From assembly GCA_905183005.1 (NCBI GenBank), contig CAJJDO010000002.1, positions 410,656-474,655 on the forward strand: DNA of 64,000 nt, read 5' to 3'. The position numbers were made by a program, and so were the translations under genes. Numbering within the stretch: position 1 is the first letter of the stretch; each line of letters opens with the position of its first letter. The stretch comes from Paramecium pentaurelia (lineage: Eukaryota; Ciliophora; Oligohymenophorea; Peniculida; Parameciidae). Positions 24,377-36,539 of this stretch are shown here, in pieces. A model generated the notes under the pieces. The model ran no database searches. It worked only from the letters and a program-made list of their open reading frames with translations, and was not told the origin of the DNA.

Positions 24377-24925
24377 ATGTTTACTCTTAATAATAGAAAT
24401 TATCAGATAAATAAAATATAATCATTATTATATAATAATTTTCTATTTAAAAACATTAATTTTGAAAGAGATTAAGAAGATAATATATATAATATTATTT
24501 ATGTAATTATAAAGATTAAATAATTATTATATGCTTAACTTTATGGATAAGGAAGGTTTCATGTTATTTATTAATTTATTTAATAGAGAATGAATGATAT
24601 TAGACTACTTATTGAATATTTTATAATTATATATATGGTTAATCATAAATTCTCTATTTTAGATGAATTATTTAAAGATAATAATGCAATCTTAATATTA
24701 TAATCTCTATTATTAATTTGGAAAGATTAACAAATGATACTCATTTATATTATTAAAATATTAGACATTTTTTAAAAGGATTATAATATACTTTAATTTT
24801 ATTAATTTAAATTAAACAGATTTGAAAATAGATTCATAGTATGCAGTTATAAATATATATATTCAGCAGTATAAATTAGCCTAAATTTAGAATATTCTAT
24901 TTGCTTTTATATATTTTCAGAATGA
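24377..24925 (+). CDS. Dubious ORF, possible decayed gene
   Basis: A 182-codon frame (code 6) without TGA. Its composition is dominated by Ile, Leu, Asn, Tyr and Lys, as expected from translating AT-rich non-coding DNA. The central part (SILDELFKDNNAILILQSLL) looks like helical repeat sequence. With one stop codon in this composition, frames of this size can arise by chance. No domain, homology or flanking intron supports it. Listed because it is the only long frame in the region. Confidence 0.25.
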
Positions 24926-24971
24926 AGTCAAAACGATGGTACCTACACAAACTACTTATTTATATATTTAA

Positions 24972-25003
24972 ATATTCACTAAATATTAATATATAGTGAA
25001 TAT
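24972..25003. repeat. Perfect inverted repeat (hairpin)
   Basis: Ten-bp arms ATATTCACTA and TAGTGAATAT separated by 12 nt. It lies about 200 bp upstream of the pseudokinase ATG. It could be a regulatory palindrome, but AT-rich DNA makes short palindromes common. Confidence 0.5.
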
Positions 25004-25207
25004 GACAACTTACAGACTTATTAATTGTGAGGTAGATTTATATTTCATAATAAGGATATATTAATTTTAGCCTTCTAATCTTTATTAGATATATTATCAA
25101 TAAAATATCAGTAAGATATTGATATTAAATAGAGAAAATAGTAATTTAAAGATTTTAATTGGTGATAAATGATTGGTTTGATTTATAATTTAAATTTGAT
25201 AATTGAT

Positions 25208-26951
25208 ATGGGTATTTGTGCCTCCTAAAGTGAACCTAAGAAAGTAAAGAAATAAAAGAATTAATCTGTAACCATGCCATCTCTGTAGCCTCTTACTACT
25301 AGAGAACAAAAAACGAATACAATGCAATTTTAAGAGCCTACTTCGATTCATAGAATTACTACACCAATTCGTCGTGTTTCACCTAATCAAACCACAACTC
25401 CTGTTTAAAAAGCATCACCAAATAATACAGCCACACCTATCTAAAGGGTCTCTGTTTCTAATCATCCAACTCCAAAAACGATGATCATCTAATCAACATA
25501 ATTACAAGAGAGGACCAGAAATGGATCTCTATTAAATCTACCTATGAAAAGATTGAGCACAAAGCCAGGTTAAAAATCCATTCAATCTCCAGCATCTAGA
25601 AACTATTCTATTGTTTCAGGATAATTTCACAGTAAATATTTTATATAAGTTTGAAGACATTCAAAGTAAAACGGTCATGTAACATAATGAGACTGGACAA
25701 TTAGTTATAGTGGAAATTCTTAAATTTGAAAATAGGAATCAACAATATATTGACATGTTGGATGAACTACGACTAGTAATTCTCAATAATAATATTTTAA
25801 GGATTAAATGCATATTGTTAACATTTTAGATATTCACATTGATTCACATAAAAGAAATTACTAAATAGTTTATGAACATTGTCAAGGTGGACCTTTGTCT
25901 AAGTTTCTAGACTCAAATTAATTGGAATACTAAACCATAGGATCTATATTTTATCAAATGGTAGAAGCATTAGCATATGTTCATTAATTAGGCTACAGTC
26001 ATGATGAATTAACTATTGATAGTTTCTCAATTTTTGATGATTTTTCAACACCCTTTATCAAATTATCAGAAATAAGAAGCATCTATTAATTTATGTATCC
26101 TAAGAATTCAGTACTCTATGAACCACCTAATTCACCTAATCATAATCATAAAGATACCAATAAACTTTAAAATATACAAACAAAAAATAGAAGTTAATCA
26201 AATGATATCTGGGCATTGGCTATAATAATATTATAATTGATTAATCATTAATTTCCATTTGAAATAGAAGAAATCAAAAAATTTAAACCACAAATAGCTT
26301 TTGCTAAATAAGAATTAGATATCTATCCTTTATTAATAGAAATGCTTCACCATAATCCAAATGATAGAATCACACTTGATAAATGTTTAATTCATCCTTA
26401 TCTAATAAAAATGAAATAGATTCAATCTAAAGATTATATATAACCATTTACAAATATCATCTAATCCAAAAATATGACTTATTTACATAAATGTCTATTT
26501 CAATATCTTCTATCATTATATGCAACAGATCATTTAAAAGTACTTACAAAATTATTTAGTACTGCTGATCTTAACAAAGATGGTTAATTAAGTGAAAAAG
26601 AATTAAAGCTAATCTTTAATTAATAACCTTAAGATTATTAATTTTAAATATCTGACTTTATTAACATAACTTTAGAAGATTTCCTTTTATTTGCTGCTGA
26701 TAAACAGCTTGTGCTTACTCAAGATTGTCTTACATCAAGTTATAAGACTTTATCAAGATCCTAAAATTAAATCACTCCAAAATTAATTACCAAAATTATT
26801 ACAGATTGTGATGAAGATTAACTCTAATAAGATTTCGATACTTATAACTTAAATTATGCAGTATAAATATATATTAATAATACATTAGTTTTAATAATAA
26901 AAATATGAAGAATTTCTGAATAATTACAAATCTCCAAAACCTATTATTTGA
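25208..26951 (+). CDS. N-myristoylated pseudokinase with a canonical EF-hand
   Basis: A 554-aa protein; introns 25632-25656, 25776-25801 and 26861-26888. It begins MGICASQSEPKK, matching the MGICSSQSG start of the protein at 8279-10050, and has a Thr/Pro/Gln-rich basic linker of about 130 residues. The kinase fold is recognisable (VYEHCQGGPLSKFL, SNDIWALAIIILQL, RITLDKCLIHPYL). However, HRD is replaced by HDE (YSHDELTIDS), the lysine after it by Thr, and DFG by SEI. After the kinase fold there is one textbook EF-hand, DLNKDGQLSEKE, near residue 440, so Ca2+ binding is plausible while catalysis is not. Plant and ciliate CDPKs share this order of parts. Confidence 0.88.
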
Positions 26952-27086
26952 AAATAGTAGTCTAATGATATTTATGTTATTATTTATATTCATTCTCTGA
27001 TTTTAATTAATAAAATAAACTATTTATTTTACAATTAAAAATTTAATTATAGAGACATGTCGAATTTATAATTGTAAACATATTAT

Positions 27087-30000
27087 TCAAAGATCAAATA
27101 TATCTTTTTGCGGTAGTTTTCTATCAGAAATTCTACAAAATGGACAATACTTCTTTTAAACATACTCAAATTCATGTTCATCTATGAAAAAGAATCTTGC
27201 ACAATAAGGACATACATGAATAGGTTATGAAGCATTCATATTTCTATAATATTTGACATCAATCGTTCTACAATATTATCTAAGATCAACAATAAGGACT
27301 TCTTCAGGTGATAAGGATTAGATTGTTGCTTCATCTAATTCTACTGCCAAATATTGATCTTGTGATGTTTGCTATTATTATATTATTTCATTCATTTTGT
27401 CTTAAAAGAGTTATCCAGGTCGTTTATTTGAAATAACTTTCTCAGAATTAAGCAATTTTTCAACATCATCTCTAGATAAGGAATGATCAACCTTGAATTC
27501 AACAACTTATAGATTTGAAAAACTGATGAAGGATGAAAAGAGAGGATGAAGACAAACATTGCATTAAGAAGAATGCTAATTGTCCATTAACATTAAATTT
27601 GATGTTTAACATCTGGCACAAAAGGGCAATCTTGATTCATCATCTGTATAAGGTTTAGATCTAATAAGCATAGATTAAAGATCAATTTCTTCACTCCATT
27701 CAGATGGTACTTTGAATGACTATAATTTATAAATCTATAAATAATACATTTAGTTTTTCATAACAAATACGTGCAGTTTTGTAACATTCAAGTTAAGAAG
27801 CACATTTAGCAAGAGAATAATATACATAACTCATTTTAATTCCTTGATAAGTGCTTTTCCATTTAGATATAATGAATCGAGCAGCATTCATAATTTATAA
27901 GAAATAAGCCTCTCCAGATAAAGGTTAAAATGGTTCTCCAATAAAACTATGTATTTTTTGATAAGCAAAATAGACATCAGCTAAATCACTATAGTCTTAA
28001 TACTATCTGATTGCATTAACATCATCTCCTGAAGGATTATGATAATCATTAATTTAACTAAGACAATCAATTGCTAGATTCCAAAGATATTGACTAGCAT
28101 CATGATATCTTTATTCTTCAATACAATTTTTAGCCATATCCTTTGTCATTTTCATAGTAATATCATATCTACCTGCACTTTTATATGCTTTAAGTGCATC
28201 TTCATATCTATCATTCTACAATAAATGATTAGCATAAGGCACTTTAACTATTTCTAATAATTGTTTATTTGATCGACCTATTTGAAAGGCTTCTTCCCAT
28301 TTTTCAAATTCAACATGTAAACTCATCAAACTCTATAAATCATTCAATTTAAGATATGCTTCCTTAGCACCTCCATGATGTTTAAGTTTCTTGAAGTAAT
28401 TTGCACATATAACAATATTATCTTAATTGTCTTATCTATCCATCATTCTACAAACATTAATCAATCCATCAATATTTTTATTCTACCCATACAAATCTAT
28501 GGCTTTCTTGAATTCTCCACATTATACAAATAAATCTGCTGCAGCCTTCCAATCTCCTGACTCCCTCATCCACTCTGCTTCTTCTCTCAATAACATATTC
28601 ATTTCAATCTTTGGAGCTGCTATATCTTATGGCTATGGTATCACTGCTTATCCTCTACTTGTGCCTGTTCTCCCTTATGAAGTAGGTGCTCTAACTCCAG
28701 TTCCTGTTCTTCCACCTGATGTCACTGCTCTAAATGCTACATCTCCTTTCTTTGCAAAATCTAATTATTTAAATATATTTATTAACTTTTTGCTTCATCC
28801 CAACGTTTCAATTCCTTAAATAATTAAACTGCTTTATCTGCCAAACCAACTTTTATAAGTAAATTACCTGCATCAATGAATTTCCCTTAATAAGCAAGAG
28901 TCTCTGCATTTAGTTCATTTAAGGTTTATGCATCCAAATTCCTTTTCTCATATTTTTATAATAAATCAATATATTGATAATCTTTATTCCTCAAAAAACA
29001 CTAATTAAATTAATAATTATTTTCATACTCTTCTTGCAATATCAAATTCTCCAGCAATCAATGCTTCAATTCCTAATGTTCTTATATCTTATTCAGTCAC
29101 TCCTAAACATGCTATTTTCAAAGCATTCTAAAAATCCTTTTTCTCCAAATACTTTTACATATTTGCTGTTTATTATATAACTATAGTTTAAGGTTTTGAA
29201 CCATCAAATAAAAATATTTTACATCCCTTAAAACCTATAACATTTCCATTTATTTTTTAATTTAATGCTTAAAATGCTATACATTTAATAAATAATAATC
29301 CTTTCCCAGAATAAGCTATTAAATCTTCAAATTCTTCATTAAATGCTACTCCTTCCACACTCATCTCTCCAAATACTACTTCCTTTGTAATTGTATCTAA
29401 AACTTATAAATTCTAATTGCCATCAATTAAAGCTAATTTTCTTTTAGTTTAAGACATTGTTAAATATTTGATCTATGTATTTACTTTATGTATTTAAATA
29501 GGAAATGAATTATCTAAAAATAATTTATAAATTCCTCCATTCTCTAATCCAACCAATACTAATTCCCTTTTAGGAGGTCCTCCTTATATACTAACAAAAC
29601 TAATAGTTGCTTCAAATGACCATGTTCTATCCATATCCCCATTAAAATTGAAGGCAATCAATTTCTAACCTGCTCCTATTAACACATTAGATGATGACAA
29701 TTAAAAATGTTCACAATCCACTCTTTTAGAGAATTTCTTAAATTGCTTATACTTCATATAATCATCACCCTTTATCACACAAGTATAAATTAACACCTTG
29801 ATTCCACATAAAATAGCCACTTTCTCCTTAAAAATAGCAACTCTCTTGACTAACTCTTTACATTTTATCCTAGCCTTTTAATTTGAAATCATTGACACTA
29901 TAATAGCATCAGTCAATTACTCTCTGCTTATAAATTTATCATTATATAATCCCATAACAGTATCAGAAATCAATTCTTAAATAAATACTTATCCATCATT

Positions 30001-30950
30001 TGTACCACAACCTATTAATGTTGATTTAGATTTAATCTTTGTGCACCATATCCAATCTTATGATTAACATACCTCAAAAAGGAATCCTCCTTCTCTAGTG
30101 TATAAATTCACTTTATTATTATTTCCAGATATTGCCATATATTCTCCATTATATTAAAAATTGATATTTAATGGATCAAATGGCAATTCTATTCTGGAAC
30201 CTATCTATTATCCATTCTAATCAAATTGATATAAAGAATTCATCCAAACTCCTACAGTAAGTTAAGACTATTAGTAATCTGAATTAATTGGAGACCATTC
30301 CATACACCAAGCAGGTCCTCCTTTCTGAGTCTAGATTTCTTTCAAATGTTGTGCTTGTCTATCTGTAATTACAATCAAACCTATTTTTCAAATAAATTAT
30401 TTATACCATTTATAGTCCCAAAAGATACATATTATCCATCTGCACTCCATGCACAACAAATAATCTTCTCCTTAAACTTTTATCTCTCTATATTACTCAT
30501 TCCAGGAATCCAAAGTGAATACTCCTAATTCGATCCTGTGAAGATCTACTATTACAATGGACTTATTGCTGCACATTATATAGCATCACTATGAGAAAAC
30601 CATTTCTCTGGCTCTAATAATCGATCAGTTTTGTTGCCATTGTACATCCAAACCACAACTGTTTTATCTTGACTTCCAGATACTAATTTAGTTCCATCCT
30701 TTGATGTGGCCAAACAAGTGATAGTCTCTTTATGTTATCCTCTCTGAGGTTAACACAGCATATCAGATTTGTAGGTGTCGAAAAGAACAAGCGCATTCCC
30801 TACTGCTGCCACAAAAATATCACCATCTTTGATTATTTCCCAATTTCACATACCTTTTAAAAATGCACATGCAAAAACTTGATTAGTGATATTGCTATTT
30901 GCATCTTTTGGTTAATCTATTGTAAAAGTCCAAAGTTCTTTACTTTTCAT
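27087..30950 (-). CDS. IFT122: Intraflagellar transport protein IFT122
   Basis: A 1,242-aa IFT-A subunit needed for retrograde transport in cilia. Introns: 30827-30853, 30381-30406, 29001-29028, 28761-28786 and 27720-27747. An N-terminal WD40 propeller (ETITCLATSKDGTKLVSGSQ, then KIICCAWSADGQYV) is followed by a second propeller and by TPR-like helices with text typical of IFT122 (YANHLLQNDRYEDALKAYKS). At the C-terminus are zinc-binding pairs CARC, CNVC, CPYC and CPFC. Length matches the animal protein. A linker at 28655-28730 encodes an Arg/Gly/Thr-rich low-complexity insert between helical repeats. A multiciliated organism is consistent with this gene. WDR35/IFT121 is a weaker alternative. 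Confidence 0.95.
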
Positions 30951-31034
30951 ATTTTTAAATTATATATATATATTAATAATAATGAATTCTATTTATAATC
31001 AATATATTTTGAATTTGAATTCATTAAAATAAAA

Positions 31035-31998
31035 ATGGGCAATTATTGTAGTGAGATTTGTAATGAACCTGAAATCTAAGTCTTAAGATTATCTGATTTA
31101 GAATGCACACCCTAGTCAGTGCGTTCAAGAAAGAGTTAATAACACCAGAAAGGTTACTTCACTGAAAGTAAAGAACCAGTCCTTCATTTGAATAATAATA
31201 CAGAGAAATAGAGACGTCCTCCTTATCGTTTTACTACAGGAGGAGTATATGAAGGAGAATGGGTGGGAAACAAAAGAGAGGGAATAGGAATTATGACTTG
31301 GCCAGGTAATACATGATATTTGACGTATTTGCAAGATGGAGCTAAGTATGAGGGTGAGTGGAAAGATAATAGAGCGAATGGTAATGGTAAATTCTGGCAT
31401 TTAGATGGCGATACTTGTAGGTTTATTTTATTTTTATTAGATGAAGGAGAATGGAAGGATGATTAGACACATGGCTATGGCATATATGTACATGTTAATG
31501 GTGCCAAGTATGAAGGATATTGGAAGAATGATGTACAAGATGGATATGGAATCGAAATATGGGCAGATGGAAGTAAATATGAAGGATTTTACTTTATGGG
31601 TAAAAAGGATGGTTAAGGAAAATATTATTGGCCAGATGGAAGTTTTTATTCAGGAGCTTGGAAAGAAAATAATATCAATGGTCATGGTACATATTAATGG
31701 CAAGATGGTCGCTAAGTAATTTTGTTTAAAAATGATTTAGTATGTTGGAGATTGGTTAGATAATTGTATGCATGGGAAAGGATGTTATAAATGGAAAGAT
31801 GGTAGATCATATTTAGGAGAATTTGTATAAGATAAAAGACATGGATTTGGAGTTTATGAATGGGAAGATGGAAGGAAATATGAAGGATTTTGGGATAATG
31901 GAAAATAACATGGGGAAGGTAACTATTATGAATCAAATGGCAAGATGAGGAAAGGATTATGGGAAGATGGCAAAAGGATTAAATGGTTAGATGAGTGA
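31035..31998 (+). CDS. MORN-repeat protein, N-myristoylation signal
   Basis: A 294-aa protein with introns 31306-31335, 31417-31440 and 31716-31740. After an N-terminal MGNYCS, which fits myristoylation plus palmitoylation, about nine MORN repeats run from residue 75 to near the end. Examples are YEGEWVGNKREGIG, YEGEWKDNRANGNG and YEGFWDNGKQHGEG. MORN repeats bind lipids or act as scaffolds at membranes and basal bodies. The intron at 31417-31440 is a multiple of three without TGA, but splicing is needed to restore the YEGEW motif. The gene converges on the kinase with only 17 bp between the stops. Confidence 0.93.
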
Positions 31999-32015
31999 TA
32001 TTATGTTAAACTATC

Positions 32016-33547
32016 TCAAATCAAAGAACTTAGTTAATCTGATGCCTCTTTTAAATGATTTAAGATTAATTATCTACAATCTTCAACTCCATGTTCACTA
32101 AATTAAGCCAAATCTTCCTTTATATATAGTACAAACTCATTTTCAGTTGAATCTGTCAATTTTTCTGCAACATAAATCAGCCATTATTCATCAGATGTAT
32201 AATTCTTATCTCTAAAATTGACTAATTACTTAATCTTGGTTGTGTATTCGATTTTAGCTTTTTTCTATTAATCCATTAAAATGGCATCATATTTTGATTG
32301 TAATTAATCATCCCTTATTGAAAAATAGGAATAATTTAGAAAATATTCTGCTCTCATTTCTTTTAATTCTTATTTTATATAACTTTATGTAAAGAATTGA
32401 TCAAAATTCTCCATAGTAAGTGTACGTAAGGCTTCATCAACTTTTTTTTATAGGTTGTCTAATTCATAAACTCCAATGCTTCGTAGACATTTAGAACAAG
32501 CTGAAACAATTCTTGACACATCATTATCTTAATCCTTAATAGGCATCCTATAAATAGCTGGTTAATTGTGTTAAAGACATTTTTGTTGATAGATAGATTT
32601 CCTATCTTGAATAACATCTAAATCATTAATTAATAATGGTGAAATAGGAGGTTGAGAGAAGGATACTTAATTTAAAATAGAGATGGAATTATTAGTAACA
32701 TTTTATTTGTATTGCCTTATTAAATCAAGTGTCCATGATAAAGATTTCCTTTGATTTGATTCTTTGTTAATCATACCCATAAGAATATTAGCAACAATTT
32801 ATTTTCTTGGTGGTAATCGACTACCTGAATATTCATGTTTTCTTGGATAATAGGGTTCATTTCTAATTTTAATAAAGACTTCATCTTCTGTAAGTCCATC
32901 AAAAAATGGAGTACCATGTAATAATTCATCAAACATTAATCCCAAAGCCCAAATATCTACTGATTTATCATACCCATATAATTCTGCTCTTCCATCAATG
33001 ATTTCAGGAGCAACATAATAGGCAGTTCCAAATTTAGAAGTAAGTTTGACATCTCCTATACAACTTAAACCAAAATCTGAGATCTTATAATAGATCTAGC
33101 CATTATATGTTGTTCTCAAAATATTTTCTGGTTTAATATCTCTATGAACAATATTGATCTTATGTAAATAATCTAAACCTTGAGCAACTTGTTCCAAAAT
33201 CTCAATACAATGTTCCTCACCCAAATATTGAGGTTTCTTTTTCATAAAATCAAATAGAGTGCCACTATTACAGAATTCTTAAACTACATATACTTGAGTG
33301 CCCTAATCATATACATCAATTATTCTCACAATGGCAGGATGTGAATGTTTGACTAATTCATTAAGGATTTCAATTTCACTCATGGTTAATTAATTATTTT
33401 TTGGTAAAATCTACAATATTTTAATTTTGTTACTTTGACTGCCACTTATTCTTAGGTAGTTTTCTTTTTAGCTAAATAAACTTAACCAAAAACTCCTTAT
33501 CCTAATTATTGATTAGAAAACTCATAAAATAAATCAAATCTCTTCAT
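32016..33547 (-). CDS. Ser/Thr protein kinase, CDPK/CaMK-like
   Basis: A 502-aa kinase with one 23-nt intron (33411-33433). Motifs: GQGVFGQVY near residue 16, VAVK, HRDIKPEN, DFGLS, FGTAYYVAPEI and SVDIWALGLMFDELL, so it should be catalytically active. The C-terminal 200 residues are helical and charged, with a possible degenerate calcium-binding region (YSYFSIRDDQLQSKYDAI) but no canonical EF-hand. Placement in the CDPK/CaMK group is from activation-segment style and length; other groups are possible. Confidence 0.9.
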
Positions 33548-33750
33548 CTAGTTATAAATATGATAAATTTTAAAATTATTTTAATATATAAATCAATTTT
33601 TGGTTAAGTTCTAATAGAAACTAATAAAAGATTTATTATCAAAGACTTTGGACAATAATACTTATTAATGCACATTCTGAATCAATTCTGTTTCTTTCAA
33701 AAAAGAGCAACTCTTTTTAGAGGTCAAAGACACTTCCTTTTGTGATTTTA

Positions 33751-34554
33751 TCACAATGCGTAACTATATTACTTAACTAATTGTTTTATTACATCCTCTG
33801 GTTTACTCCAGAATGCAAAAAGAGGCAATTAAAATACTATTTAGGGTTAAACATAGGAATTAAGTAAGTTTCCACTTTACATACTCTATTAACTACAAAG
33901 TACTTATGAAGCTTCAACTTTTTCATCTTTTAAGAATCTACATCAATTTTATTAAATATACGTTTCGACAGCATTCTAACTATTAGGAAGACTTTTGTTA
34001 TTATTATTTTTTGTTATCAAATGACGAACACATAGCATCTTTTTTACTAAATCAATCAAGTATTGTTTCTTATGACTCAATACTTAATGCTTCTTTTATA
34101 GCAATTATTGATCTTCTTTTATCTTTTGCCATTTTTCTTTATTATGGCACCCTATTAAGATTATTAAGTACTTCCCACTCTTAAAAGTCTCTTGTGTTGC
34201 AAACAAAAACTTCTTCTTCTTGATAATCACTCCAGCTGCAATCAAAACATTGAGTGCATCATAGACTCTACGCTTCACATTTTATTCCTCCTTCTTCTGT
34301 TCAATGTCCTCAGATACTAATTTATCGGCTACGAACCTATAAGTAGTCCGTGCCTCTGATTCAATTATTTTTTTCACCTTATAACTCAGATTTCTTAATC
34401 CTTTATTCTTAGAACCATGTAATGAAAAGTTTTTCTTCTTTACTCCTGTAAATGAACATTATGAATAAATGGGTTTAGGATGCAGGACACCATTTGGATT
34501 GAAACTAAATCTTGAGACATCTGGAAACTGACTGGCTTCTCCATCGTAATCCAT
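33751..34554 (-). CDS. DP-like transcription factor (E2F dimerisation partner)
   Basis: A 259-aa protein with one intron (33938-33961). The winged-helix DNA-binding domain carries the DP signature: KGLRNLSYKVKKIIE, TTYRFVADKLVSE and NVKRRVYDALNVLIAAGVII, ending in the RRVYDALNVL motif shared by E2F and DP. A coiled-coil dimerisation segment follows (WQKIKEDQQLLQKKHQVL) with a short beta segment (VFQLPLFAFW). E2F/DP dimers control S-phase genes; thymidine kinase at 23.5 kb is a classic E2F target in animals, though no link is shown here. No E2F gene is in the window. Confidence 0.9.
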
Positions 34555-35218
34555 TTAATCAATATATTATTAATATTATACATTCCCAATTTATCAAATT
34601 GTTAATCAATGTGTATAAATATAATAATAAGATATTCATTTCTTTTTTAAAAAAAACATGGATGAATTTTGAGTTATTGTAAATCTAAAATTATCTCAAA
34701 AATAACTACAAAGAATCACTTTAAACCATTTCCAATTTATAATTTATTGAAGTATTTGCATTATTTAAATAACTTAAAGCTTTTTCTTATTTTTATTAAA
34801 ATCTATTCTTATCTCATCAAAATTATTTGAAATTCATCTCCACTCATTCTAATGAATAATAAAATGATTTGAACTATCTTTCTTTAATCACCTATATTTC
34901 TATTCAATTTATTTCTATATTCTTAATCAACATATATCCATTTTATATTATTATCTCTTCAATATCTTATCTTCTTTGTTGTATACTTTTAGATTGAATT
35001 CATGAGACTGAGGATTTAAGCCTCTTCAAATTTTTGTTATTACTTTTTTCATTTATTTATTTATATATATAAAAACATTAGACTTCATAAAAGAATAAGT
35101 CTATTGTTTTTATATCTTTATTAAGAGAAGAAATTAAATCATATATTTAACTAAGTGATACTTATTCAATTATCCTATTTTATTTATTATGATTAATTAT
35201 ATTAATTTAAAATTGTCA
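34555..35218. other. Intergenic stretch with coding-like remnants
   Basis: 664 bp between two minus-strand genes. On the minus strand some fragments read like Gln/Lys-rich protein, but they are broken by TGA codons and no intron arrangement I tried reconnects them. It could be a decayed gene or chance. It must include the DP promoter and the 3' region of the VPS9-like gene. Confidence 0.4.
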
Positions 35219-36511
35219 TCATATTATAATATTTTATAAAAATTACAATGACGAATTATACTTTAGTAATAAAGGTGAGCTGGGATAAAAAAGTTCGAGT
35301 AAATGCAAATGAGCGTGCAAATTTTGAATTTGTGAATGGACAAGTACATAATTTGTGGCTTGTAATTAAACAAAATTTGAAGCACTTTTTGTAAGTTATT
35401 CTCTTAATAATTGATATCCTTTTGCTAAAACATAGTATTTTTCAGCTGGATGTTTTGAGTATTAAATTGCTTATAGATATTCAATTTATTCTTAAAAGGG
35501 CTTATTCTAAGTCAAATATTTCTTTGGAATTTCAAAGAAATCCGGTTTTAATGATAAATGTGTCATTTTTCCCATTAAATTTATTATACTATTTTTATGT
35601 AATATTTTTAAGACTTCCATTAATTAAATTGTTAGGGTTTCATTCATAGTCTAAATAGAATGAATTAATATCTTACTATTGATAGAAAAAGATTAAAATA
35701 ATTTGCTTTATCCTTTAGATACTTATTTTAAGCAACATCAAATTAATCATTTGATATATCTCCCAAATATTCATTCAAAGCATGAATGAGATAATTTAAG
35801 AATAAATTTGTTGTTACACCAAATTTGGCAACTTGAGCTTTCAATTAAGACATATTTTAATTAGATTATTGAAGCCCATTTAAATGAAGTTTTGCCCATT
35901 CCTAAAATTATGTAATCATATAGAAAAAAGGATGTTTATTTGATTTGATCATCCCATTTATTATTGTAAACACTAAATAAAACTTTTGAGCTTAAAGATT
36001 TTAAGTTTCATAGTCCTATAAATCTTATTTATATGAAGATATAGATTGATTTTCATTGATTTTAGAAACTAAATTTTATGGAAATTAAAAAATACATGAA
36101 TTGTAACTAGTTGATAATGTTTGTTCACTTGATGATGTTTGAATACATGTATCTTCTCTGAGAAACTCATTGTTCTTTCTAAAATATATTATTTATATTT
36201 ACAAAAACTCTTCTGATTGTTACTATATTTTTTTCATTTCTTCTTCCTTCAAACTTTCATTCACTTATTTTGTTATTTATTAAATATATACAAACTTATT
36301 TAATCTTATGTCTAAATCTATTTTATTCTTGAGGAGAATGTTTAGCCAAACATTTGATCATACTTATCACCCATTCCTCTTCTAAGCGAGATAATCTATC
36401 TTTCATTAATGATTTCCAATCATTCTGCAATATAATTATAATCATTACATTAACACCAAGCCAAACTGTTGAGATTAATTTATCATCATTTTTTTATTAT
36501 GAATTGCCCAT
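35219..36511 (-). CDS. VPS9-domain-like protein (putative Rab GEF)
   Basis: A 396-aa product after removing introns 36425-36448, 36264-36291, 36179-36202 and 35651-35676. It starts MGNSQQKNDDK (possible myristoylation). The N-terminal third is helical; the C-terminal third contains KHPAEKYYVLAKGYQLL and then YVLVHSQIQNLHAHLHLLEL. The second block resembles the VPS9 motif that activates Rab5-type GTPases in endocytosis. The assignment rests on that motif alone and needs a profile search. Two of the introns are 24 nt and lack an in-frame TGA. A long plus-strand frame over the 3' half is a shadow of this gene. Its start is 28 bp from the stop of the GAF gene. Confidence 0.8.
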
Positions 36512-36539
36512 TTTATATTTAATATTTTAATTAATATCA

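Larger units (their letters stand above)
24240..25207. other. Gene-poor AT-rich stretch
   Basis: Nearly 1 kb with no convincing gene, the longest such stretch here. It holds one open frame of uncertain status (24377-24925), a perfect hairpin (24972-25003), and the promoter regions of the divergent thymidine kinase and pseudokinase genes. Confidence 0.6.

Noticed and set aside
28427..28819. A 130-codon plus-strand frame rich in Pro and Val.
   Set aside because: It lies wholly inside IFT122 on the other strand and mirrors its Arg/Gly/Thr-rich insert; no independent support.
35248..35682. A plus-strand frame of 144 codons starting MTNYTLVIKVSWDKK.
   Set aside because: The minus strand over the same bases encodes the C-terminal part of the VPS9-like protein with supporting introns and a family-like motif; the plus frame is hydrophobic shadow sequence.
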